From Eutreptiella sp. 'Long Island Sound 2002' (Eukaryota > Euglenozoa > Euglenophyceae > Eutreptiales > Eutreptiaceae), in contig OZ038390.1 in the NCBI GenBank assembly GCA_964036045.1, positions 1,796,045 to 1,860,044 on the forward strand: a stretch of DNA of 64,000 nucleotides. The letters run 5' to 3'. The notes below the pieces were generated by a model, which worked only from the letters and a program-made list of their open reading frames with translations, was not told where the DNA came from and ran no database searches. Made by a program: the position numbers and the translations under genes. Position 1 is the first letter of the stretch, and the number at the start of each line of letters is the position of its first letter. Positions 23,901 through 33,050 of this stretch are shown one piece after another.

Positions 23901-24541
23901 CTTTCTTCATCGCTGACAACTTCACCCTTGGAAACTTTTATTTGGCGCTCCCATCGTTTTTGTTGTTCGGTTTTTTCATCAATTACACCCAAACCCGCTT
24001 TTTGTGGGCGTGCTTTGACTTGAATGGCTTCCGCCATTCCTTGCTCAGTCTTTCCCAACCTTCCTCGGAACCCAGACTTGCTCATCATTGCCCAAACCGC
24101 TCTCCCGGTTTTTGTCCCATCCAAGAAGGATGCAAAGTCTGCGGCTAACTCAGGCTCATTTACTTTCTTTTCCGGTTGAGGCTTCTTGATTGGGGGCCCC
24201 TCCTCCTCCTCCTCACCCCCCTTCTTCTTCGTTGGCAACACAACGAAAAATTTCCTTTTCTTCTCTTGCTCTGGCGGTGGGACCTCACGTTCGTCATCCG
24301 TTGGTTCATCACCTCCCTTCTCACTGCTTTTCTCCTCTTCCTCATCGTCTTCTTGATTGTTCCTCGGATCGAACGTCTTGCCTGTGACAAAGTTCACCGG
24401 TTTGTTGTAATCAAGCTTCTTCTTGGGAAGTCTTTCATACGGATCTTCATCGTCCAAGAAGATGCCATAGATAGCTTCATCTCTAGATTGCTTGTGCCTT
24501 CGTGAGGCGTCCCACTGGTCGTCCTCCACGTCTTCATCCAT
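19590..24541 (-). CDS. TFIP11: TFIP11 / Ntr1-like G-patch spliceosome disassembly factor
   Basis: The nuclear partner of the DHX15/Prp43 helicase in spliceosome disassembly. Two exons, 24541-23487 and 20979-19590, joined by a ~2.5-kb GT-AG intron, give about 814 residues (human 837). Exon 1 has the acidic N-terminal TIP_N region (EAIYGIF, KPVNFV), a degenerate G-patch (KSGFRGRLGKTEQGM, then KAGLGVI) and a coiled coil (LDAKLKQEQAKLSKLE). Exon 2 carries the GCFC/C-terminal domain: FWRPLEQP, NIHVWLHPWLPLLQRRME, WLPSDSSALHIITPW, YERIMAWYQQWHDAIP, ALDIMNAALEG and YSFGQVTCYMDNKVIY. The start is the ATG at 24541. The junction reads LEDLAR|CLAQIYEKV, with the Arg codon split. The first intron bases are a (GT)n microsatellite. 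Confidence 0.93.
20980..23486 (-). other. TFIP11 intron (2.5 kb)
   Basis: Starts with (GT)~11 at the donor. It contains a degenerate ~33-bp tandem repeat at 21750-21925 and no recognised exon. Confidence 0.85.
21750..21925. repeat. Degenerate tandem repeat (~33 bp, about 5 copies)
   Basis: Units contain gttgttatttcctagtgggct-like sequence, varying at a few positions. Confidence 0.75.
23487..24541 (-). CDS. TFIP11: TFIP11 exon 1 (G-patch exon)
   Basis: 1055 nt ending GATTTGGCAAG|gtgtgtgtg, in phase 2. Confidence 0.92.
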
Positions 24542-25653
24542 CGGAAACCTCCTAAGGCATCGTTGCCTTCAAAGAGAGAAAGAAGATATGATATTTCCTC
24601 GCTCAACTGTTGGCAATGTGCAAGTCACCCCTCCTTATTACAACACAAGATGCAGAAGGCGCCTAAACCGCTACGTAAGAATTGAGGGCCCCGGTTATCA
24701 ACACCTCAATCAACACATCTCACAGCATTTCTTTGTCAGCGGTGACACCAATGTCAGGGGAAACCCTGTCCATTGTATTCCCTCCAGTGAGCATGCAGAG
24801 GGAGGCAGGGGTGGCGACCCAACAAAAAGGTAAGTGCTCTGCTTGCGGTAACCTCTGCGACCGTATTGTCGCGATCGTGCTTTCGTCCCCGTCTGAGAAA
24901 TCTTTAGAAAGATTAGAAGGGGCAACGGAATCTACTTCCATTTTTCTCACCCGGAATGGAAATATTATTGATGTGAGTGTGCGTCTGAACAATCACCTCC
25001 ACCATGAGGTCTCTTTTTCCTTTGGGTCTGGAGATGCGGGAAGGGGGGTAGTAGTGGCTTAGTTTTGTGGGAACTCAACATTGAAAACATGTTGACCCGT
25101 CGTGACGAAACTATACTCTTCTGGACACTCACTTTGATTGTGGGATTTCTGCTGTGCTTTGCCTTGTGTATGTTTGCCTTGAGGAATACAACGGGTGAGC
25201 GGCTTTTCTTGGGCGCTCGTCGTGCTAAGTTACTCTTATGTGGGGATTTCCCCATCTCATAAGTGCAACATGCCGGAGATATGCATGGCCTTCTGAAGAG
25301 ATTTTTGCGTTGTTTGCTTCGTGTACCGCTCACTAATGCGGTTGAAGCTATATCTAACGTGAAAATCTGAAAATTGTAGGGCGAAACACTATGGTTGGTA
25401 TGCAGCGAACATTTGCTCACATTTGTTGTACTGCAGCCTGTGTTATGATGCATCACTGAAGAGGATTTTTGCGTTGTGCTTCATGTACTGCTAATTAATC
25501 ATATCTACGCCTTCGACCACCCTAGCCGCAAGGGACATACGGAGGCCGTTACATTCCTCAACCCCAACATCATCCACATTATTGATTTATTGGTTGTTTG
25601 TTGTTATCATTGTCTCCGCCGTATTTACCGACTACAAGTGACTTGTACTCGCA
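24542..25653. other. Region upstream of TFIP11, unclear ORFs
   Basis: Presumably the TFIP11 promoter side. A possible divergent plus-strand exon begins with the ATG at 24750 and ends at a strong donor ACAAAAAG|gtaagtg (about 24832). A short ORF at 25065-25262 has one hydrophobic segment (FWTLTLIVGFLLCFALCMFAL). Neither is recognised and no continuation was found. Confidence 0.3.
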
Positions 25654-25842
25654 ATGGCACCAAAAGCACGGACCACACAAGGCCAACGAAAATATTGCGC
25701 AATTCACAAAAGTTTGGGAAACCACACTACTAGCGAGTGCAAAGGCATCAAGAAAACTGATGATGCCGATAAGCGTTGCTACCTTTGCAACAAAACGGGT
25801 CACACCATGACGACATGCCCGCGCCGGAAGGAGGCCATTGAC
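25654..25842 (+). pseudogene. Zinc-knuckle (Gag-like) ORF, 5' part, split by the TIR element
   Basis: Starts at the ATG at 25654. It encodes a CHHC knuckle (CAIHKSLGNHTTSEC) and a CCHC knuckle (CYLCNKTGHTMTTC), then reads DWDA straight into the terminal inverted repeat. A similar knuckle resumes beyond the other end at 38394. This suggests one nucleic-acid-binding ORF, probably from a retroelement, interrupted by the 12.5-kb insertion. Confidence 0.6.
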
Positions 25843-25878
25843 TGGGATGCAGCGTTCTAGGGCGTGGTGCGGAACCCC
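25843..25878 (+). repeat. Terminal inverted repeat, left
   Basis: 36 bp identical to 30009-30044 and to the reverse complement of 38358-38393. Confidence 0.95.
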
Positions 25879-26027
25879 CCCAATTTTGGGTGTTGCTAAT
25901 ATGGTTGGAACCCGGAATTTCACATGTTACATGGGTGCACTATGATGCAACAATGTGCCTTCCATGTTTCGTTTGCTCGATATTGCCCGTTTTGCACTTT
26001 TTGCGATTTGATCTTTGTGTGCTCTAA

Positions 26028-26175
26028 CTAGTTATCGCGGGGTTAGAACGGGGTTAGAGCACTAGTTATCGCGTGGGTTATCGCGCGATAACCTAGTTAT
26101 CGCGGGGGTTATCGCGGGGGTTATCGCGCGATAACCTAGTTATCGTGTGGGTTATCGCGTGGGTTATCGCGCTTC
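26028..26175 (+). repeat. ttatcgcg array A (subterminal)
   Basis: Repeats of ctagttatcgcg and gggttatcgcg, including the perfect palindrome gttatcgcgcgataac. The array is followed by a pyrimidine-rich tract and a possible acceptor cgctgtag, so it may also be a 5' intron. Confidence 0.9.
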
Positions 26176-26229
26176 ATTTTATGTTTCCCCTTTTCGCTGT
26201 AGCTCTCAAAGCCTTCGTATTCTTTGATA

Positions 26230-27605
26230 ATGGCCCTTGCTGCTGCCCACACTTGGTGCGAGCACCATCAAAAGCTCCTTGGGGTCCGTCGCCTTGGCGG
26301 TCCTGAGGGGTTTACGATGGGTGATGCCAATGTGAGGCGCCCTGTGGCGACCCGCTTTGAACATGGTGTGGACTTTGGACTCCTTGTCCATAAGTCCCCC
26401 TTCATGGCGGACAAGCGAGACCCCCTGGTTCTCAGCAACTACATCTTCGAGTTGCTAGAGGTAAATCCAGGGGTTGCTGGATTTTTGATCCAGCTTCATA
26501 CCGAGGATGTGGACGCGGTGGTGGAGTCCGTCACCGCTCATGCCGAGAAGGGTGCGGGGACGAAGACGACCCTCTATGTGGGTCAGGAGGAGGAGGAGGA
26601 GGAAGTGGAGGAGGAGGAGGAGGATGCGGGGGGGGTGGGGGCTGGGGGGAGGAAGGAGAAGCCCCACAACCCCCTCATGATCAGTGTCCAGAAGGTAAGG
26701 ATCCGACCGGGTAAGGGGAAGGGGAAGTCGGATGGTTGGTTCCCCCAACCCCTCACCTACAACACCCGCTGGGTCTGCACTGACGACCCCGAAAACAAGC
26801 TCCCCATGCACTCCCTTTGCCCCACAAGGGAGTGGGAGCGTGAGTGGTATGGGGTCACCACTCCCAACATTATTTCGGGGCAGGGGGTGATTCTTTTTCC
26901 ATTTGGGGCAACACCCCCCCTTATTGGGGAGGCGGAGGAGGTGGTTGCCGCCGAGCCCTTGGGGGCCTTTAATAGGGACCCCAATGACCTTGTGCTCACG
27001 GTGGGGGGAAAGCTGGTGGTCAACCACCTCCTGGAGCACGATTTTTTGAGTGACATTCAGCTGCAAAGTCTTTTGGATGATTTGGATAGGGTGCCTCTCT
27101 CAGAGAAGGCACCCATTTTCAATGAGAACCCCCCCATTGTCGGCAGGCCCCAAGATTCTGGGACCCGCCGCACATTGTATGGCAACTATGGGGGTGCCAA
27201 CCACCACAAGCACAACCCCCACAAGCTCCATGATCTGCCAGTCCTCAAAAGGGTGGCAGATCGTGTGCTTGAGACCGCAAAGAAGACTGTGGTGGGGGGG
27301 TCCGGATGGAGCTGCACCATCCTTGACATGGCCGAAATTTCGAGCTATGACCACACCCCCCAGCACCTCCATTGTGACGCCCCCCCCTACACCATTCCTG
27401 AAGGCACATTGATTGTCAATTGCCTTATTATGCTAACCCATAATCATGAGGAGGAGGATGGGTCACATTTTCTTTTTGTGCCCTCCAGCAGTTCGGGGTT
27501 CCCTGACCCTTGGGTGGAGAGGGCTGTGCCATTCAAGAGGGGCACTGCCTTTTTTTTTAATGCCCTTGATGTCCACAGGGGGTCGGGGATTCCCAACCCT
27601 GCGTG
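26230..27605 (+). CDS. 2OG-Fe(II)-oxygenase-like protein on the TIR element
   Basis: ~458 codons from the ATG at 26230 to a likely donor CCCTGC|gtgcgcgc at about 27602. Residues ~120-140 are a Glu-rich linker. The C-terminal part looks like a double-stranded beta-helix dioxygenase: HLHCDAPP (HxD-type), a core strand LIVNCLIML, GSHFLFVPSS, then FFFNALDVHRGSG with a possible distal His and a following Arg. This is an inference from motif spacing only. The open frame runs on to 27960 but becomes intron-like GCGCGC sequence after 27602. The first 48 codons are duplicated in the arm at 30009-30540. Confidence 0.45.
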
Positions 27606-27969
27606 CGCGCAATGTTGCATTTTTTCCATAGTGCGCGCAAAATTTCAAAAATACGACCTTTATAGCGCGCCTATTGCGCGCGCTCTACCGCGCTATATTG
27701 TCCCGTTTTTCAAATTTTTCAAAGCCGCAAAATGTTTCAAAACCATGCTTTTTCCAGTGTCCTGCGTTTCTCAAAAACCCCTTGCTTTTCAAAAACATTC
27801 CCTGTTGCTCATTCAACCCAAGACACATGCAAAAACACTGTCTGAAAGGTCTGAAAAGTGTGCAACAGTACAGGTCCTCACGGACGAAAACAGTGTAGCG
27901 CACGCAACATATTTACAGCGCGCGCTAGGAGACTTATGGCGCGCGCTATACCAGGTATAGCGCGCGCTG
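27603..27969 (+). other. Intron-like GCGCGC-rich sequence after the oxygenase-like gene
   Basis: Begins gtgcgcgcaatg and carries repeated tagcgcgc / gcgcgcgct motifs. No downstream exon is recognised before the convergent minus-strand gene. Confidence 0.45.
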
Positions 27970-28983
27970 TCATTCAGTGATATCCTTAATGGTTTGGACC
28001 ACCACTTCGGCCTCCCACTCCTTCTCCCATTCGGGTCTGTGGTCTTCTGCCCCAGTGGCAGCTGGGGCTGCATCCCCTTCTTTGTGGTCTTCTGCCCCAG
28101 TGGCAGCTGGGGCTGCATCCCCTTCTTCTTGTGGGCTTGGGTCGCCTTCTGGGGTTGCTCCTTCTGGTGCCTCTTCTTCTTTCGGGGCTGCTCCTTCTCC
28201 TTCTTGTGGCGTGGCCGCTGGTGCCTCTTCTTCTTGTGGTGGGGCTGGTGCGTCGTCTTCTTGTGCTGCTGCTGCTGCTGGGGCTGGTGCCTCTTCTTCT
28301 TGTGCAGCTGCTGCTGGTGCTTCTGCTGGTGCTGCAGCTTCGGCAGGTCCCTTGTCTCCTTGTGGGGGGGCTGGTGGCTGGGCTGGTGGGTCTCCTTGGG
28401 GCTTCTTCTTCTTTGGGGTTGGTGGCTTGGACGGGGACATCCTCATGGTCTTTGGGTTGGGGCAGAGGTCCTCAATCTCATCGGCCTCGTACGTCTCCCA
28501 CCACGACTGCCACTTGCCCAACTCCTCATACGCTTTGCTTTTGGCGGAGAACACCTGGCAGCTGGGCATGAACTCCGACCAGTCGTCCTCTTCCTCCTCC
28601 TCCTCCCCTTGTTGGCTGGGGCTCCACTGATCGTTGGGGATGATGACGGCCACGTGGTCCTGAGGGGCCCTCCTGGCCCCTGCTGGCTTGATTTCGGCTC
28701 CCTCCACAATCATCGGCGCGATCTCAGCGGTGCAGTAGATGATCCACCGAGGCTTGTAGCCGTCTTTGTAGGACCAATCTCGGCGCTGCATGAGCTCATC
28801 TCTTGCCTCCTTGTCCGCGTCGACTCTGCTCTGCTGCTTGGCCTTGGGAGCCGTACTGGGTGGGGTGGAACCGCACGGACCTCCTTGTTCTTGTGGCTGG
28901 TCTGGGACTGGGACAGGCTGCTTCGGTGCTGGCTTTGATGCGAGCTGCGGCTGGGGTGCCTGCTGCGGTGCCGTCTTGCTTGC

Positions 28984-29102
28984 CTGGAAAGAGTAGGTAG
29001 CGCGGAGGCATAGCACAGGCATAGCACGCGCAATACGGAACATAGCACGCGCGACGAGATGCATAGCACGTGCAATGATGATGATAGCGCGCGCTGCATT
29101 AC
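28984..29102 (-). other. Periodic GCGC intron (119 bp)
   Basis: GAAAAG|gtaatgc to ctttccag|GCAAGC, phase 0. Inside, gcgcgcgctat, gcacgtgctatg, gcgcgtgctatg and gcgcgtgctatg recur at ~21-nt steps. Confidence 0.75.
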
Positions 29103-29681
29103 CTTTTCTGCTTTCTCCTCCTCTGCTTTCTTCCGTCTCTTCTCCTCCTCCTCCTTCTCCTTCTTCTCCCTCTGCTTCTTCTTCCTCTTTTCCTCCTCAT
29201 CCTTCTCCTTCTTCTTCCTCTTTTCGTCCTCTTCCTTCTTCTTCTTCTTTGCTTCGTCCTCTTTCTTCTTGGCCTGTTCCGCCTGACGTTGGACTCGGTG
29301 TGCCGCCTGTGCCATCAGCTGCTGGTCGGCAGTCTTCTGGGCAAGGACCTTTCCAGGCGGGTGGGGGGGCTTAGCGGTGTGGGAGGCGGAGATGGCTGGT
29401 GGTAGGTGGCTGGTGGCTGCTGGCTCCTCGGTACGCTTCTTCTTGGGCCTTGGGACTGTCACGGATTCCGTCTCCGGCACGGCAAAGGCGTCGGCCCAGT
29501 CCACCTACAGCTCGTCCATCTGCCGCTTAGCCCGGGCCAGCACCGGGGAGGGGCCTTGCTCCTTCCGTCCGTCAAGCCAGTCGGCCGCATGCTTGGACTG
29601 CCCGGCAATGTCCGCGGGCACGCTGATCATCAACGGCCCTCTGCGGGATCCGAGGCACAGAAGCTGCTCGAAGCTGCCCAC

Positions 29682-29806
29682 CTACGTGACAATGGGACAG
29701 AAGGTAGGGCCGTAGCGCGCGCAAACAATCAAATCGCGCGTGCTACCACAAATGAAGCGCGCGCAACAATGTCGAAAGTGCGCGCAATGGCAAACATAGC
29801 GCGTAC
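29682..29806 (-). other. Periodic GCGC intron (125 bp)
   Basis: CCACAG|gtacgcgc to tcacgtag|GTGGGC. Internal gcgcgcac, gcgcgcgctt, gcacgcgcg and gcgcgcgcta blocks. Confidence 0.7.
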
Positions 29807-30008
29807 CTGTGGCTGTGCCAGTTGTTGTTGTTGTTGCTGCTGTTGCTGGGCCATCTGCACCCGCTGCTGCTGCTGGAGCAGCTGCAGTGTTGCCTGCTGC
29901 ACGGCTGCCTGGTGTTGGAGCTGCTGCTGCTGCACTTGCTGCTGCTGCGGCTGCTCCTCGTCCTTGACCGCCGTGGTTTTGACTTTGGCGCCGGTTGCAA
30001 TTGCCCTT

Positions 30009-30540
30009 TGGGATGCAGCGTTCTAGGGCGTGGTGCGGAACCCCCCCAATTTTGGGTGTTGTTAATATGGTTGGAACCCGGAATTTCACATGTTACATGG
30101 GTGCACTATGATGCAACAATGTGCCTTCCATGTATTGTTTGCTCGATATTGCCCGTTTTGCACTTTTTGCGATTTGATCTTTGTGTGCTCTAACTAGTTA
30201 TCGCGGGGTTAGAACGGGGTTAGAGCACTAGTTATCGCGTGGGTTATCGCGCGATAACCTAGTTATCGCGGGGGTTATCGCGGGGGTTATCGCGCGATAA
30301 CTAGTTATCGCGTGGGTTATCGCGTGGGTTATCGCGCTTCATTTTATGTTTCCCCTTTTTCGCTTTAGCTCTCAAATCCTTCGTACTCTTTGATAATGGC
30401 CCTTGCTGCTGCCCACGCTTGGTGCGAGCACCATCAAAAGCTCCTTGGGGTCCGTCGCCTTGGCGGTCCTGAGGGGTTTACGATGGGTGATGCCAATGTG
30501 AGGCGCCCTGTGGCGACCCGCTTTGAACATGGTGTGGACT
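30009..30540 (+). repeat. Left arm, copy B, inserted in the chimeric gene
   Basis: A 532-bp duplicate of 25843-26374 with a TIR on its left only. It sits between two exon halves of the minus-strand gene and breaks off after gaacatggtgtggact. It contains a second ttatcgcg array (30195-30340). Confidence 0.93.
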
Positions 30541-31464
30541 GGATGTTGCGGCACTGGCTCCTCTTTTGGCTGACCCCCGCATCAAACTGGCACCCGCACT
30601 TCTCACCGAGGCGCACTCGTTCTTGAAGGCCATTGCCCCCGCGTCGGTCGCGTTGATGAAGCTCGGTGGGTCCTTGTTGAAGTAGAAGTGGTGGACGGTC
30701 TTTGCGGTGGCACCCGGAGGCGTGTGGGTCCGAACGTGACCCCACCCATAACTTGCCCAGCACGAGAACAGCAGCTCGTACTCCTCCACCTTGCAGTGTC
30801 TACAGGCAGCTTGTCCTTCTTGGGTTGGCACGGAGGGGTTCAACAGGTTGTGGAGACTGCACCAGGTGCCAGTAATGCTCTCGTCATACCAGCAGGGTTT
30901 CACGGCTCTGTCTGGGATCTTGGCAATGGCCGTGGCCCTTTGGCGCCAGAACTTGTAGAAGGCCACCTCGAAGAGGTAGGCCGGTGTCACGTCCTTCAGC
31001 CATGCCCAGCTGGGCCCTTGGGCGCAGATGGTGCTGTTTTGGTTGGGCCAGATTCGGTTCTTGAAGTCGCTGCTGAAGGCGAAGCCCTGACGTGGCCCGG
31101 GTGGGGGAGACTGAAACTGTGCTTGCACTTGGGGTTGCTGCTGTCTTGGTTGGACCTGCTGCTGCTGCTGCTGCTGCTGCTGTTCTGGGCTGCCGACTTG
31201 CTGGGCCGCAGCCTGCACTTGCTGCTGCTGCATTTGCTGCTGCTGCTGCTGCATTTGCTGCTGCTGCTGCACTGGCAGTGGGCCGAAGAGCACTTGTTGC
31301 ACTTGGCCCACTGGAAGACTGCCGCGCACTGGGGAGCCCAAGGTGGGCGACCCACCGGGGAACAGCATGGGAGACAGCTGCTGTGAGGCACCTCGTAACG
31401 GGGACTGCGGCGCGGGCCACAGAGGCTGAGTTGGGGAGAACTGGGTCAGCTGTTGGGACAGCGT

Positions 31465-31607
31465 CTGCGGAAAACAGGACAAAGCACGCGCAACCAGGAC
31501 GTGCGTAGTGCGCACAACGAGACAGCTAGCACGCACAATAAGAGCGTAGCACGCGCAACGGAAACAGTAGTGCGCGCAACGGAAACAGTAGTGCGCACGG
31601 CAAGTAC
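31465..31607 (-). other. Periodic GCGC intron (143 bp)
   Basis: CCACAG|gtacttg to tttccgcag|ACGCTG. Six gcgc[ag][ct][gt]ct-like blocks at 19-24 nt steps. Two neighbouring units share gcgcactactgtttccgtt. Confidence 0.8.
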
Positions 31608-31793
31608 CTGTGGCTGCATGCTCCACGGCGTCGTCGACGGCTGCTGCAGTACCGGTTGTACAGCTGCATGTGGCGGTGGTTGCGGTGTCGCACCTGCTCC
31701 TGTGGCCCCTGCAGCAGTTGTTGGCGGTGCTGCAGGAGGCGGATACCCCCAGCCCACGGGCTGCATGGGCAAGAGGGTTACATTAAAGTACCC

Positions 31794-32077
31794 CTGTTCC
31801 AGCAGTAATACAAAAAGGAAAATGCAGTAACAAAAAAATCGAAAGCACCAAAACAAACGGACGAAAAGGAACGAATCAATGCATTCCAAATTCCAATCAA
31901 TGCATTCCAAACGCTTTAAGTGCGTAGTCATAGCACGCTACTTCCGACTATATATCGCGATTTCAAGGGTTCCGGCGCTTGAAAACATCATAGCGCGCGC
32001 GATAGTGATCATTGCGCGCACTAGATAACATGTAGCGCGCGCTAAAAAACAAATAGCGCTCGTCAGCCCTCGTCAAC
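31794..32077 (-). other. GCGC-containing intron (284 bp)
   Basis: AAAATTG|gttgac to ctggaacag|GGGTAC. The first half carries agcgcgcgcta, gtgcgcgca and gcgcgcgctat; the second half is AT-rich. Confidence 0.6.
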
Positions 32078-32483
32078 CAATTTTTGTGCATTGCACAGGT
32101 TGCTTCTGGAGTTGCCATTCCACCTTGGTACTTCAAAGTACAGGAACAGACGCTCATTAACCTGCCTGAGCATCCTGAACATCTGGCACCACGATTCCCC
32201 CCCACAAGGCAACCCATCCCCCCTCACAATGATCCACAGCTCTCCTTGGCACTCCCTGGGGTATTGGAGGTTAGAAACAATGGAATCAAAGGAAAATATA
32301 TAGTCAAAAAAGTGCTGCAGGGGCCACTGCGAAAAGACTGTGACCCCATCTGTGTGCACGGCAACCTCTAAATGCTGCCTACTTGCAAGCTGGTTCCATT
32401 CTGTGGCGAAACTAGCATGGGAGGGGAGAGAAAAAAGGTGTGTGGGGACCTTACTTCTCGTCCAAGTAATCAAATCTTTGTAC

Positions 32484-32596
32484 CTGAGGAAAATAGCGCG
32501 CGCAACATGGGGACGTAGCGCGCGCAGAAGTCAACGAAGCGCGTGCTATGAGCGGAAGTGCGCGCAATGTCACATGCAAAGCGCGCGCAATAATAC
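32484..32596 (-). other. Periodic GCGC intron, transposase-like copy 1 (113 bp)
   Basis: AAGAAG|gtattatt to tttcctcag|GTACAA. The same intron, with the same length, is at 39366-39478 on the plus strand. Confidence 0.85.
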
Positions 32597-32911
32597 CTTC
32601 TTCTTGGAATCTTCAGGAGCAGGACCAAGTCCACCACCGACAGGGGTGTGACGGCGTTGGCAGCCTCGGTCCTGCGACGCTTCTTCTCTGCTTCGGACAC
32701 GGGGACCCTTTTTTCCAACCTGGCCCACAAAGACCGTTGGACGGCAGACCCTGAGCAAAAAAACTCAACTAGGTCCGCCAAAAGGTCCTCGTTCTTCCAC
32801 AAGGACCACCCATAGTGGGGGCCCAAAATGTTTGCAATCTTCCCTGACATTAACAGCGTCAGATGCGGTGCCGGAAGAATCTGAAACTTTAGAAAAATAG
32901 GCGTTTTTGCC

Positions 32912-33034
32912 CTGCTTATTAGGACATGGGGTTACAAACCCAAGACCCTGCGCCATAGCGCGCGCTATGCTGCGCGCTATAGTTTTGTAGTGCGCACTGA
33001 GCCATCGCGCGGCAATACCCTGTAGCGCGCACAC
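32912..33034 (-). other. GCGC-containing intron, transposase-like copy 1
   Basis: The acceptor is taataagcag|GGCAAA. Similarity to the copy at 38930-39050 starts at the donor gtgtgcgcgctacaggg, and the exons upstream differ. Confidence 0.6.
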
Positions 33035-33050
33035 AGGGAAGGCCTCCCCC

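Larger units (their letters stand above)
25843..26374 (+). repeat. Left arm, copy A (532 bp)
   Basis: Nearly identical over 532 bp to 30009-30540. It includes the TIR, a unique spacer, the ttatcgcg array and the first ~48 codons of the oxygenase-like gene. Confidence 0.95.
27970..32911 (-). pseudogene. Chimeric multi-exon gene: transposase N-half fused to Pro/Gln-rich, Lys/Glu-rich and acidic domains
   Basis: Exons: 32911-32597, 32483-32078, 31793-31608, 31464-30541, (arm insertion 30009-30540), 30008-29807, 29681-29103, 28983-27970. All junctions are GT-AG, and every junction apart from the arm insertion keeps the frame open (~1200 codons). Exons 1-2 copy the transposase-like gene at 39051 (GPHYGWSLWKNEDLL, IIVRGDGLPCGG) but lose its second half. 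Next come a Pro/Gln-rich exon (MQPVGWGYPPP), a Trp/Cys domain (FKNRIWPNQNSTI, CRHCKVEEYELLFSC), poly-Gln, a Lys/Glu-rich coiled coil and an Ala/Glu-rich acidic tail with a repeated GDAAPAATGAEDH. Two defects: the 532-bp arm inside the gene (frame resumes with +1) and one in-frame TAG at 29505-29507. The function of the fusion is unknown. Confidence 0.55.

Noticed and set aside
27994-28938. 314-codon Trp/Leu/Phe-rich plus-strand ORF
   Set aside because: Antisense to the acidic Ala/Glu-rich exon of the minus-strand gene. Its composition is that of a complement.
28984-32596. CpG-rich GCGCGC blocks as CpG islands or promoters
   Set aside because: They lie between matched GT and AG sites joining open frames, so introns explain them better. 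A regulatory role is not excluded.
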